DNA of 64,000 bases, taken from positions 102,694-166,693 of the forward strand of contig CBDBKI010000003.1 in the NCBI GenBank assembly GCA_965206615.1, in the 5' to 3' direction. A program made the position numbers and the translations under genes. The stretch is from VXNE01 sp965206615 (GTDB lineage Bacteria > Pseudomonadota > Gammaproteobacteria > Pseudomonadales > Azotimanducaceae). Below, piece after piece: positions 34,048 through 42,067 of the stretch; the stretch's first letter is position 1; each line of letters begins with the position of its first letter. Below the pieces are notes generated by a model, which saw nothing but the letters and a program-made list of their open reading frames with translations, ran no database searches and was not told where the DNA came from.

Positions 34048-35343
34048 TCAACCCTCCCGGGCGACGATGCGCAGTACGCGCTCGTTCTGGCCGGTCATCT
34101 CCTGGCGCCAGCGGCGGTAGAAGCTGCGCTGCACCACCTCGGAGGTGGCGCGGCCGACGTGCTGGGCCGGCAGTTCGTTGACGTGCCACTCGTGTCCGAC
34201 GCCCATCTGGTAGTTGAAGGACTCGCGGCCCATCACGGGGTTGCCGGCCGACTTTGCGCAGCCCGTCCAGTTCTCGCCGTCGTCCTGTTCGAGCAGGCCG
34301 CTCGGACCGAAGGAGTTGGTGTACATGCGCTTCATCGCGTCCTTGACCTCGCGCGGCGCGGCGGCGTCGACGAGGCAGTAGGACCAGACCTCGGTTTTGT
34401 CGGGCCCGCGCGGGTGGTACTGGCGGATCGTGTAGCTGCCGGGGATCCAGCCGAAGTTGGGGAACACGTTGCCGGCGATGAACTGCACGCGGTCCTTTTC
34501 CGGGCCGAGAAGCGCCGCCTTGCGCGCCGCCGTCTCGTCGAACCACTCGCTCAGGATGCGGGGTTGCTGCTGTGCGCCCATCCACCGCTCGCCCCGTGGG
34601 TAGTGGTAGGCGGCCAGGGTGTGGCCGGTCTCCGCCGACACCTGCAGGCGGTTGTCGTCCTCGTCGAACTGGTTGGGGTTCTGGTTGAGGCGCGCCATCG
34701 AGCCGTGCGACACGGGTACGTGGTACCAGTCGCCGGCGTTGTTGTCGCAGGCGAGCTTCCAGTTCGCGCGCACGACCCACTTGTGTATGCCGGGAATAAG
34801 CTCCGTGCCCCCTTCGCGCTCGAGGATCACGTCCAGGAACCACGCCATGTCGCCGAGGTAGTGCAGCAGGCTCGGTGCGTCGGCGGCGAAGGTGGCGAAG
34901 ATGAGGCCCTTGTAGGAATCCACCTGCGCGGCGCGGATGAGGCCGTTCTGCGACAGATCGATTTCGTCGTAGTACCCCTCCTTGCGCTTGGGCACGCCGA
35001 TGAGGTCGCCGTTCGTGTTGTACGTCCAGGCGTGGTAGGAACACGAGAACCGCTTCGTGTGGCCGCGGTCGGCGCGGCACACCCGCATGCCCCGGTGGCG
35101 GCAGCTGTTGACCAGGACGTGCAGTGCACCGTCCGCGCCCCGCGTGACGATCACGGGCTCCTCGCCCATGTAGGAGGTGAAGAAGTCGCCGGGCTCGGCG
35201 ACCTGGCTCTCGTGGCCGAGAAACAGCCAGCAGCGCTTGAAGATGCGCTCCTGCTCGGCCGCGTGAATCTCCGGGTCCCGGAACGCCTGGCGGCTCACCC
35301 AGGTGCAGTCGTCAGCGACCAGTTGCGCGAAGTCCAGTGCCAT
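34048..35343 (-). CDS. Aromatic-ring-hydroxylating dioxygenase, large (alpha) subunit, Rieske protein
   Basis: A 431-residue catalytic subunit starting at ATG 35343 after GGAGGGGAC. The Rieske [2Fe-2S] ligands are C81, H83, C101 and H104. The mononuclear iron site is D204-W-Y-H207-VPVS-H212, the same spacing as in naphthalene dioxygenase. It is the first gene of the operon: alpha, beta, extradiol dioxygenase, GST, SDR. No ferredoxin or reductase is encoded here, so electrons must come from proteins elsewhere. The substrate is an aromatic or polyaromatic compound, not specified by sequence. Confidence 0.92.
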   Translation of the reverse strand: MALDFAQLVADDCTWVSRQAFRDPEIHAAEQERIFKRCWLFLGHESQVAEPGDFFTSYMGEEPVIVTRGADGALHVLVNSCRHRGMRVCRADRGHTKRFSCSYHAWTYNTNGDLIGVPKRKEGYYDEIDLSQNGLIRAAQVDSYKGLIFATFAADAPSLLHYLGDMAWFLDVILEREGGTELIPGIHKWVVRANWKLACDNNAGDWYHVPVSHGSMARLNQNPNQFDEDDNRLQVSAETGHTLAAYHYPRGERWMGAQQQPRILSEWFDETAARKAALLGPEKDRVQFIAGNVFPNFGWIPGSYTIRQYHPRGPDKTEVWSYCLVDAAAPREVKDAMKRMYTNSFGPSGLLEQDDGENWTGCAKSAGNPVMGRESFNYQMGVGHEWHVNELPAQHVGRATSEVVQRSFYRRWRQEMTGQNERVLRIVAREG

Positions 35344-35424
35344 GTCCCCTCCTCCGCGGTGCGGATCGACCAATGAGTATGGCATAGCAGAGCAGGGGAC
35401 GCGCAAAGACCCCAAGAGTCGCGA

Positions 35425-35437
35425 GGGGGGGGGGGGG
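35425..35437 (+). repeat. Homopolymer tract of 13 G
   Basis: An uninterrupted run of 13 G about 80 bases upstream of the Rieske operon start and at the edge of an ISAs1 remnant. Such tracts slip during replication and are error-prone in assembly. Confidence 0.9.
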
Positions 35438-35440
35438 TCG

Positions 35441-35674
35441 GGGCTGTCCGGCGGTCAGGATGGCGTCGAGGGCGTCCTGTGGGCGGGCGGCGTAGTGGCG
35501 ATTGGCCGGGGGGATGTACTTGAACTCGCCGCGCACGCGCACAATGGAGATGGCGGCGTTGCTCAACGCCGCCAGATTGCGCGGCAGGTTCCGCACCGAG
35601 GCGCGGCAGCGATCCTCGTCGTAGCTGAAGTCGCGCACGTAGTGGACCCTGTTCTCCACTAGCAGATGGGACAC
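35441..35674 (-). pseudogene. ISAs1-family transposase, C-terminal remnant
   Basis: From about 35674 the minus frame gives LLVENRVHYVRDFSYDEDRC, then NLPRNLAALSNAAISIVRVR and RHYAARPQDALDAIL. This is the end of an ISAs1/DDE transposase, whose normal text includes the catalytic Glu in the VENRLHWVRD segment. Only about 75 residues remain. The left end is cut by a REP palindrome at 35663-35700 and the right end runs into the G tract. It is non-functional. Confidence 0.78.
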
Positions 35675-35700
35675 CCACTCTGGGGTGGGTGTCCCATCTG
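35663..35700. repeat. REP-like palindrome upstream of the RAYT transposase
   Basis: CAGATGGGACACCCA (35663-35677) and TGGGTGTCCCATCTG (35686-35700) are perfect 15-base inverted arms around a short spacer. The arm GGGTGTCCCAT(C/A)TGGC is the same sequence that recurs throughout 36926-37145 on the other side of the transposase gene. Confidence 0.85.
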
Positions 35701-35807
35701 GCGGCCGCCGGGTAGGTTTCTGCCGTCAGCAAGCGGAGCCGGATTCGCACAGCCTCCATGGGCGTCCTCTGCTACGGGCCCGGCGCGTCCCGGTCGAAAA
35801 TACGCGA

Positions 35808-36713
35808 ATGACACGCCCAAGATCCCAACTCATCGACCGCGAAAATGGCGGCTTCTACCACCTCGGCTCGCGCTGCGTCCGGCGCGCCATGCTGTGCGGC
35901 GAGGACCCCGTCACCGGCCGCGACCTCTCCCACCGCCGCGGCTGGATCGAGGACCGGCTGCTCGAACTGACCGAGATCTTCACCGTGCACATCTACGCCC
36001 ACGCCGTGATGTCCAACCACTACCACGCCACCGCCGACTACCGACCCCAGGAACGCCTCGAGTTCACCGACGAGGAGGTCGCCCGCCGCTGGCTGCGCCT
36101 GTTCCCACCGCAACACGACGAGGAGCTCGAGCAGGCCGTCACAACGCTGCTCGACGACCCCGAGCGCCTCGCCGTACTGCGCGATCGCCTCGGTGACCTG
36201 TCCTGGTTCATGCGCTGCCTGAACGAGCCCATCGCGCGCCGTGCCAACCGCGAGGACGACTGCACCGGCCGCTTCTGGCAGGGCCGCTTCTGCTCCAAGG
36301 CGCTGCCCAGCGACCGCTCCGTGTGGGCCTGCATGGCCTACGACGACCTCAACCCGCTGCGCGCCGGCATGGCGGAGGAGGTCGATGCGCCCGAACACAC
36401 CTCGCTGCAGCGCCGGCTGGAGGAAGCCGCGGAGGAACCCGAGCGTCTCGACGAACCCCTCGCACCGCTGGTGCGCCGCGCCGGGAAGGTCGTCAGCGCG
36501 CCGCCTCCGGCGCGGCGACTCGACATGACGCTGCGCGATCACCGCGCCTACGTCGAGTGGGCTGCTGGCAGCCTGCACGACGCGCCCGCGGGGAAGGGCC
36601 GCGCACCGCCCGGCCGTCTACGCGATCCCACAGCGTGGCTCGCCCTGGTGGCCTCGAACCGCCAGCGCGCCCCGACCACTACGCTGTCCCGCTGGGTACG
36701 CGCGGCCGCCTGA
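35808..36713 (+). CDS. REP-associated tyrosine transposase (RAYT, IS200/Y1 superfamily)
   Basis: A 301-residue protein starting at ATG 35808. The HUH metal motif is H71-Y-H73 in HAVMSNHYHATAD, and the likely catalytic tyrosine is Y178 in MAYDDLNPLRAG. GRFWQGRFCSKAL is another family hallmark. RAYTs nick and join DNA at REP palindromes and spread or maintain them. Here matching palindromes flank the gene: a single perfect one 108 bases upstream, and an expanded array starting about 200 bases downstream. This is what a RAYT locus with its own REP family looks like. Confidence 0.88.
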   Translation: MTRPRSQLIDRENGGFYHLGSRCVRRAMLCGEDPVTGRDLSHRRGWIEDRLLELTEIFTVHIYAHAVMSNHYHATADYRPQERLEFTDEEVARRWLRLFPPQHDEELEQAVTTLLDDPERLAVLRDRLGDLSWFMRCLNEPIARRANREDDCTGRFWQGRFCSKALPSDRSVWACMAYDDLNPLRAGMAEEVDAPEHTSLQRRLEEAAEEPERLDEPLAPLVRRAGKVVSAPPPARRLDMTLRDHRAYVEWAAGSLHDAPAGKGRAPPGRLRDPTAWLALVASNRQRAPTTTLSRWVRAAA

Positions 36714-36889
36714 GCCGCTTCGCCAGACCGGCCGTTCCATCCCCGGCGGCGCGCGCGTCGCCATCGCGTGCGTTCCAGCCACGGGCGAGCGTGGGCCCCG
36801 CGCTCGCGTCTACCCTTTTTTTGCTTCCGGTTCCTGCCTTTGCCGCGTGTGACGCACGGCTCCCATCTGGTGACTCGGGTGGGTGGCTC
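36714..36889. other. Gene-free stretch between RAYT and the REP array
   Basis: No ORF or RNA gene is supported. A T7 tract lies near 36821 and one degenerate REP motif (CTCCCATCTGG) near 36869. Confidence 0.5.
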
Positions 36890-37145
36890 ATTCTGGCACC
36901 GACTCGGGTGGGTGGGGTCTTGGGTGGGTGTCCCATCTGGCACATCTTCGGGTGGGTGTCCCATATGGCAGGACCCTGGGGTGGGTGTCCCATATGGCAG
37001 GACCCTCCCATATGGCAGGACCATATGGCAGGACCCTGGGGTGGGTGTCCCATATGGCAGGACCCTCCCATATGGCAGGACCATATGGCAGGACCCTGGG
37101 GTGGGTGTCCCATATGGCAGGACCTCCCATCTGGCACATCTGGCA
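36890..37145. repeat. REP array downstream of RAYT, including a 60-bp tandem repeat
   Basis: Repeated motif GGTGGGTGTCCCATATGGCA followed by GGACC. A 60-base unit occurs as two exact tandem copies (36961-37020 and 37021-37080) and a third, 44-base copy (37081-37124) before the sequence diverges. Each unit contains three CCATATGGCAGGACC blocks. GTCC ... GGAC arms allow small hairpins on either strand. The outer motifs carry CATCTGG instead of CATATGG, like the palindrome on the other side of the transposase. The array ends 79 bases before the CoA-transferase start. Confidence 0.9.
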
Positions 37146-37224
37146 GGATCGTCGGCGTACCGTGCCACGGCCACGCACACTGTCATACACTCGCTGGTGC
37201 CCGGTGACCCTGGAGGGAATGAGC

Positions 37225-38493
37225 ATGCCCGGACCACTCGAAGGACTGCGCGTCGTGGAACTCGCCATCGCGATACAGGGCCCGGCAGCGGGCCTCTACT
37301 TCGCGAACATGGGCGCCGACGTCATCAAGGTCGAACCGCCCATGGGGGACGCGAGCCGCTATCACCGCGGCGTCAACTACGAGACCCTGCCGGCCGACGC
37401 GCTCTGCTCGCAGTTCCTCGCCATGAACAAGACCAAGCGCTCGGTCACGCTCGACCTCCACACGGAACTCGGGCAGTCGGTCATGGCGAAGCTCCTCGAG
37501 GGCGCCGACGTCTTTCTCACCAACGTCCGCGAGTCGGCGCTGGAACGCATGGCGCTCGGGCTGGTGGAACTGACGGAGCGATATCCGAGGCTCGTCGTCG
37601 GTCATGTCAACGGTTTCGGTCCCCTCGGGGACGAGGCGGACAAGGCGATGCTGGACGGGGCGGCGCAGGCACGGGGCGGGATCGCGAGCATGAGCGGACG
37701 GCCCGGGGAGGCGCCTACGCCACCCGGCGCCGCAATCGCGGACCACGCCGGCGCCATGCAGCTGGCTCTCGGTTGCGTGACGGCGCTCGTGAACCGGTCG
37801 CTCACCGGCCGGGGCCAGATTGTGCAGACGTCGTCGCTCGGCGCACAGCTGTGGCTGCAGATGTGGGAACTGCAGCACTCTGCGATCACCGGGGTGCCGC
37901 TGTCCCGCGACGGCTCACACCATCCCAACCTCAAGGCCCCTTACGGCACGTACCTGTGCAAGGACGGCATTCCGGTCCTGTTCGTCGTCGCCATGACGGA
38001 CGAGTCCTGGGCCGAGTTCTGGATCTTCTACGACAGGCCCGAGATGATCCTCATGGAGGAGTGGGACACTGCCGGGAAGCGCATCGGTCTGGCTGGCGGT
38101 GACGAGGGCGTGGAGGAGATCAGGCAACACATGCGCGAGGCGTTCGCCTCCAGGACGTTCGCGGAGTTCGCCGAGTTCGTGGCGGGGCAGCCGGAGATCA
38201 TCTGGGAGCGCGTGCGCGGCCACGGCGAGGTCCTGTCGGACCCACAGAACCTGGCGAACGCGTATGTCGTGGACCTCGACCTGCCCGTCACCGGCACGAC
38301 ACCGACGGTCGGCACCCTGATGCGCTTCAGCGAGACGCCCACGGAGCATCCGAAGGTACCGCCGGTTCTCGGCGCGGACACGGAGGAGATCATGACCGAG
38401 CTTGGCTTTGACGCGGCGGACGTCGAGGCGGTGCAGGCGCGCTGCGAAGCGACCAAGGCCGAGATGTACGCCGCCCTGCTGGGCGATCCCTGA
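37225..38493 (+). CDS. Family III (CaiB/BaiF) CoA-transferase
   Basis: A 422-residue protein. ATG 37225 lies seven bases after GGAGGG; another ATG at 37219 is too close to it. The start LEGLRVVELA and FANMGADVIKVEPP are the usual N-terminal CoA-transferase segments. The likely catalytic aspartate, which forms the acyl-anhydride, is in AAIADHAGAM. The family moves CoA between carboxylic acids without free energy loss. Downstream are a small gene and an acyl-CoA synthetase, so this probably handles activation of a carboxylic acid. A REP array occupies its promoter region. Confidence 0.87.
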   Translation: MPGPLEGLRVVELAIAIQGPAAGLYFANMGADVIKVEPPMGDASRYHRGVNYETLPADALCSQFLAMNKTKRSVTLDLHTELGQSVMAKLLEGADVFLTNVRESALERMALGLVELTERYPRLVVGHVNGFGPLGDEADKAMLDGAAQARGGIASMSGRPGEAPTPPGAAIADHAGAMQLALGCVTALVNRSLTGRGQIVQTSSLGAQLWLQMWELQHSAITGVPLSRDGSHHPNLKAPYGTYLCKDGIPVLFVVAMTDESWAEFWIFYDRPEMILMEEWDTAGKRIGLAGGDEGVEEIRQHMREAFASRTFAEFAEFVAGQPEIIWERVRGHGEVLSDPQNLANAYVVDLDLPVTGTTPTVGTLMRFSETPTEHPKVPPVLGADTEEIMTELGFDAADVEAVQARCEATKAEMYAALLGDP

Positions 38494-38538
38494 TCCTGTA
38501 GAATCCCGCACCCATTTCTCGCACAAGGGGAGGAGTCG

Positions 38539-38844
38539 ATGGCGGGTCTGGCAGCCGGGAAGCGGCTCAAGAGCACGGTCTGCAACACGGAAATCATGGT
38601 GATTGTGGCGCCGGGTGACGACGTGGATCTCACCTGCGGGGGCGCGCCCATGAGCGCGGACGGCCCCGGCAACGGCGGCACCGTGGCGCCGGATTTTGCG
38701 GAGGGGACGACCCTTGGCAAGCGATATACCAACGGGGAGGGCAACCTCGAAGTCCTTTGCGTCAAGGCCGGCGAAGGCTCGCTCGCGGTAGCGGGAGAGG
38801 CGCTGAAGCTGAAAGACGCCAAGAAACTGCCCAAGACGGACTGA
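38539..38844 (+). CDS. Small hypothetical protein beside an acyl-CoA synthetase
   Basis: A 101-residue protein with a good ribosome-binding site (GGGGAGGAG). It reads AAGKRLKSTVCNTEIMVIVA, then DVDLTCGGAPM and LGKRYTNGEGNLEVLCVKAG, with three cysteines (VC, TCGG, VLC). It is beta-strand rich with no signal peptide. I do not recognise a named family. It is 13 bases upstream of the acyl-CoA synthetase gene and 45 downstream of the CoA-transferase, so it should belong to the same pathway, perhaps as a small binding or accessory protein. Confidence 0.75.
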   Translation: MAGLAAGKRLKSTVCNTEIMVIVAPGDDVDLTCGGAPMSADGPGNGGTVAPDFAEGTTLGKRYTNGEGNLEVLCVKAGEGSLAVAGEALKLKDAKKLPKTD

Positions 38845-38857
38845 AGGAAACCTCCGC

Positions 38858-40367
38858 ATGAACATCATGATGCTGCTGGAAATGGCAGCGTCGGGGTTCG
38901 GCGAACGCGTGGCTTTCGTCGATGCCGAGGCCAAGGCATCGATCACCTATCAGGAACTCTACGACGCCGCCGGAGCGGCGGCGGGAGCCCTGAGCGCCTC
39001 GAACGCCGAACGTTTCGTGATGCTCGACGTCACGAACCTCGCGATCCCCATTGGGCTGTTTGCCTGCGGATGGGCGGGCGTCCCGTACGTGCCCATCAAT
39101 TATCGGCTGACCGATCCCGAAATCGACGCGCTGATCGAGCGCGTGAAGCCGGCCTACCTGGTGGGCGATCCCGACCGCATAGGCAGGTGGGCCAGACGGG
39201 GGCGGGATCGAGACACAGGTGCGGGACGATTTCCTCGCCCTTGCCCGCGGTGGCGATGGGATGGCCGAGCCCTCCTGGTCCATGGACGCGGAGGAGACGG
39301 CGGCCCTGCTGTTCACCAGCGGGACCACGGGGACCCCCAAGGCAGCCGTGCTGCGCCACAGGCATCTCGTCTCCTATATTCTGGGCTCGGTCGAGTTCAT
39401 GGGCGCGGACGAGGCGGATACCGCCTTGGTGTGCGTACCGCCCTACCACGTGGCCGGCATCGCCGCGGTCCTCAGTTCCGTCTACTCGGGCCGCCGGGTG
39501 GTGCAGCTTGCGAACTTCACGCCGGAGTCCTGGATCGATCTGGCGCGCGCGGAGAAGGTCACCACGGCGTTCGTCGTGCCGACGATGCTGCACCGGATCG
39601 TGGACGCCCTCGAAGGCCATTCGAGCGCGGAAGTGCCGCACCTCGAGTCCCTCGCCTTCGGCGGCGGCAAGATGCCGCTGCCGGTGATCGAGCGGGCGAT
39701 GGAACTGTTTCCGGACACCGATTTCACCAATGCCTACGGCCTGACCGAGACGAGTTCGACGGTCACCGTGCTCGGTCCGGAAGAACACCGCGCGGCCGCC
39801 TCGAGCAACGACCCGGTGGTGAAGCATCGGCTGACGTCGGTGGGCGTTCCCCTGCCAGGCATCGAGATCGAGATTCGCGACGACGACGGCAACGTCCTCG
39901 GTGCGGAGGAGCACGGCGAGGTGTACGTGCGGGGCGAACAGGTTTCCGGCGAGTACGAGGGCCGCGCCAGCCTGGTGGATGAAGAGGGCTGGTTCCCCAC
40001 GCGGGACGCGGGATACCTGGACGAGGGCGGCTACCTGTTCCTTGAGGGCCGCGCGGACGACATCATCGTGCGCGGCGGCGAGAACATGTCTCCCGGCGAG
40101 ATCGAGGACGTGCTGATGGAGCACGCGGCGGTCTCCGACGCGGCCATCGTCGGCGTACCGGACAAGGAATGGGGCGAAGCCGTGGTCGGCGCGCTGGTGC
40201 TGGAGCCCGGGGCCGAGACCACCGTCGAGACGTTGCAGGGCTGGGTCAAGGACCACATGCGCTCGTCACGCGTTCCGGAACGGCTCGAGTTCTGGGACGA
40301 ACTACCCTACACGGAGACCGGCAAGCTGCTGCGGCGGATCGTGCGGGGGCGGCTGGCGGAAGGCTGA
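38858..40367 (+). pseudogene. Acyl-CoA synthetase (AMP-forming), frameshifted
   Basis: The first 110 residues (ATG 38858: VAFVDAEAKASITYQELYDA, VPYVPINYRLTDPEIDALIE) are in one frame. The rest (LLFTSGTTGTPKAAVLRH ATP motif, NAYGLTETSS, DDIIVRGGENMSPGEIEDVL, TETGKLLRRIV) is in another, reaching 40367. The switch falls in the G-rich run at about 39195-39206, so a single base lost or gained there explains it. A full protein would be about 500 residues. Either the gene is broken or this is an assembly error in a homopolymer. Intact, it would activate a carboxylate to its CoA thioester. Confidence 0.85.
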
Positions 40368-40436
40368 CCGCGGCTACCTCCGGGTCTGGATGGGGCGTTG
40401 ATCGAGTTCTACGGCGACGACGCGTTCTATGTAGCG

Positions 40437-40442
40437 CATAAT
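40437..40442 (+). promoter_or_regulatory. Possible -10 box (CATAAT) before vapB
   Basis: CATAAT lies in the only AT-rich patch (TAGCGCATAATATGTAAC) between the acyl-CoA synthetase and vapB, 26 bases upstream of the GTG start. No clear -35 is seen. Confidence 0.3.
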
Positions 40443-40468
40443 ATGTAACCCCGTAACTGCCGATATGG

Positions 40469-40723
40469 GTGCCCGTATTGAAGACAACGATAGAGCTCTC
40501 GGATGAGCTTGCGAAGACCGCAAAGGCACATGCCGCCAGGGAAAACACGACCCTGCGCACCCTCATAGAGCGCGGCTTGCGCTTGGTGCTGCGGGTCGAT
40601 TGTGTCGAGGAACCTTTCGCGCTAAAGGACGCCAGCGTGGGTGGCCGGGGACTCCAGCCCCCATACCGCGACGCGGACTGGTCCCGGATTCGCGAGTCTA
40701 TCTACGAGGGACGGGGCAGTTGA
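40469..40723 (+). CDS. vapB: VapB-type antitoxin
   Basis: An 84-residue protein from GTG 40469. The N-terminus LKTTIELSDELAKTAKAHAA followed by TTLRTLIERGLR is a ribbon-helix-helix DNA-binding motif. The C-terminal tail (RDADWSRIRESIYEGRGS) is the toxin-binding part. It neutralises and, with the toxin, represses the vapBC promoter. The stop overlaps the toxin start (TTGA). Confidence 0.87.
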   Translation: MPVLKTTIELSDELAKTAKAHAARENTTLRTLIERGLRLVLRVDCVEEPFALKDASVGGRGLQPPYRDADWSRIRESIYEGRGS

Positions 40724-41154
40724 TCGCCACGGACACGAATATCCTGGTGTACGCGCACCGATCGGATTCCGAGTGGCATGGCCAGGCGCAGGCGCGGGTA
40801 GAGTCGCTCGCCCGGGGTCGGGTCAGTTGGGGGTTGCCGTGGCCGTGCCTCCATGAGTTCCTTGCGGTCGTAAGCCACCCTAGAATCTTCGATCCCCCGT
40901 CTTCGATCGATGCGGCCATCAACCAGGTGAGCGCCTGGCTCGAGTCGCCGGTGGCCGCCCTGCTGGCAGAGACGGACGCGCATTGGAGTGTCCTGCAGGA
41001 CCAGCTCCGCAAGGGACAGGTGCGGGGGCCCCTCGTTCACGATGCGCGCGTTGCCGCGCTGTGCATCGCACACGGCGTTACCGAGTTCTGGACGGCGGAC
41101 CGGGACTTCAGCCGCTTTCCTGGCCTTGCGGCAAGGAATCCGCTGCAGGACTGA
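40720..41154 (+). CDS. vapC: VapC-type PIN-domain toxin
   Basis: A 144-residue PIN ribonuclease. The acidic active-site residues appear in ATDTNILVYAH (Asp), LHEFLAVVS (Glu), VHDARVAALC (Asp) and FWTADRDFSRF (Asp). The start is TTG 40720, overlapping the antitoxin stop; the longer open frame reads into vapB. VapC toxins cut tRNA or rRNA. The module looks intact. Confidence 0.87.
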   Translation: MIATDTNILVYAHRSDSEWHGQAQARVESLARGRVSWGLPWPCLHEFLAVVSHPRIFDPPSSIDAAINQVSAWLESPVAALLAETDAHWSVLQDQLRKGQVRGPLVHDARVAALCIAHGVTEFWTADRDFSRFPGLAARNPLQD

Positions 41155-41231
41155 CCTGTGCCGGTGCACCCTCTCTGCGCCGCATTTCAACGGTTCGAAC
41201 TGCCTGGCCAGATCACGCACAGGTTTCGCGC

Positions 41232-41394
41232 GTGGGCTCCTGGGACTGTCGTCAAGGCAATGCGTGCGTCAGACGTGACGAAGTCGCCCACCCCGCGTCG
41301 ATGTGTGTCGCAGCCACCTGCGTGCCTGTGCGCGATGAACGTGGTCGGAGTCCAGCAGGGCGATCAGGACGTTCACATCCAGCGGGGCTCGCAG
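41232..41394 (-). pseudogene. VapC PIN toxin remnant
   Basis: Directly after the antitoxin stop the frame reads LRAPLDVNVLIALLDSDHVH then RAQARRWLR, a typical PIN N-terminus. The frame then shifts; HIDAGWATSSRLTHALP in a neighbouring frame is the next family segment, and nothing follows. So only about 50 residues survive, with one frameshift. The start codon is CTG-like or lost. Confidence 0.72.
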
Positions 41395-41646
41395 TCAGTC
41401 GCCGGCCTTCTCTCGCAGCCGATCGATCAACGTATTCGTGACGATTCCGCCTCGTCTGGGAAACGGACGAAAACCGAACTCTGCTTCGAGTTCCTCCCGC
41501 GAGTCGGCTGGATCTGGCGCCTTCGCAGACGCCAACGACGCGCGCAGCAGGCTGGAAACGAGGGTGCCCAAGGATTTCGACTCGCGCCGCGCGAGTTCCT
41601 TCACGGCAATAAGCACGTCTTCATCGATGTTGAGCTTGGTGCGCAC
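41395..41646 (-). CDS. Antitoxin (VapB-like), partner toxin decayed
   Basis: An 83-residue protein starting MRTKLNIDEDVLIAVKELAR, a ribbon-helix-helix antitoxin N-terminus, with FRPFPRRGGIVTNTLIDRLR at the C-terminus, the part that contacts a VapC toxin. The reading frame is intact although its toxin gene is broken. Such orphan antitoxins can still regulate or protect against related toxins. A palindrome at 41676-41701 lies just upstream. Confidence 0.8.
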   Translation of the reverse strand: MRTKLNIDEDVLIAVKELARRESKSLGTLVSSLLRASLASAKAPDPADSREELEAEFGFRPFPRRGGIVTNTLIDRLREKAGD

Positions 41647-42067
41647 GACGGATCCCTCTCTCGGTCGTTCGATGCGTGATGCTACAACTTCATCGCATCA
41701 CCTCAAGTTTGGAGCACGCCAAGGACGAGCGCGTGATGGCGTCGGCCGCCTGCTGTGAGGCCGCGGCGGCCTTGGGCAGCGATTGGACGTAGCACGCAGC
41801 CGGTGACGCCGACCATCTGCGGCTAACGATCTGCGGCCGGGCGGCCATGGACGAGGGTGGAGGGGGTGGAAAGGGACGCGCCGGATTGCGGTGGACGGGT
41901 GGTGAGCGAAGAATTGAGTCCGTACTATCGGGGTCCCGGAACGGTCATCGTTACGCCTTGAGGCTGGAGCGGACCGAGGCTGACAGGAGAATGGCACCGA
42001 TGGTCCATCGAGTCTTCCGCAACATGGATCCGAATACCTGGGTCCGCGCGGCACGGGTGCTCCCTCG
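41647..42067. other. Gene-poor stretch before the defence cluster
   Basis: Apart from the palindrome at 41676-41701 I see no supported gene. A 77-codon plus-strand frame (41847-42080) overlaps the drmA start and has no recognisable protein features. The drmA promoter should lie in this stretch. Confidence 0.5.
41676..41701 (-). promoter_or_regulatory. Candidate antitoxin operator palindrome
   Basis: GTGATGC (41676-41682) and GCATCAC (41695-41701) form a perfect 7-base inverted repeat with a 12-base spacer, 30 bases upstream of the orphan antitoxin start. This fits an autoregulatory operator bound by the ribbon-helix-helix protein. Confidence 0.45.

Noticed and set aside
36961..37124. CRISPR-like array
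   Set aside because: The 60-base units are identical throughout with no unique spacers and no cas genes; this is a REP tandem expansion next to a RAYT.
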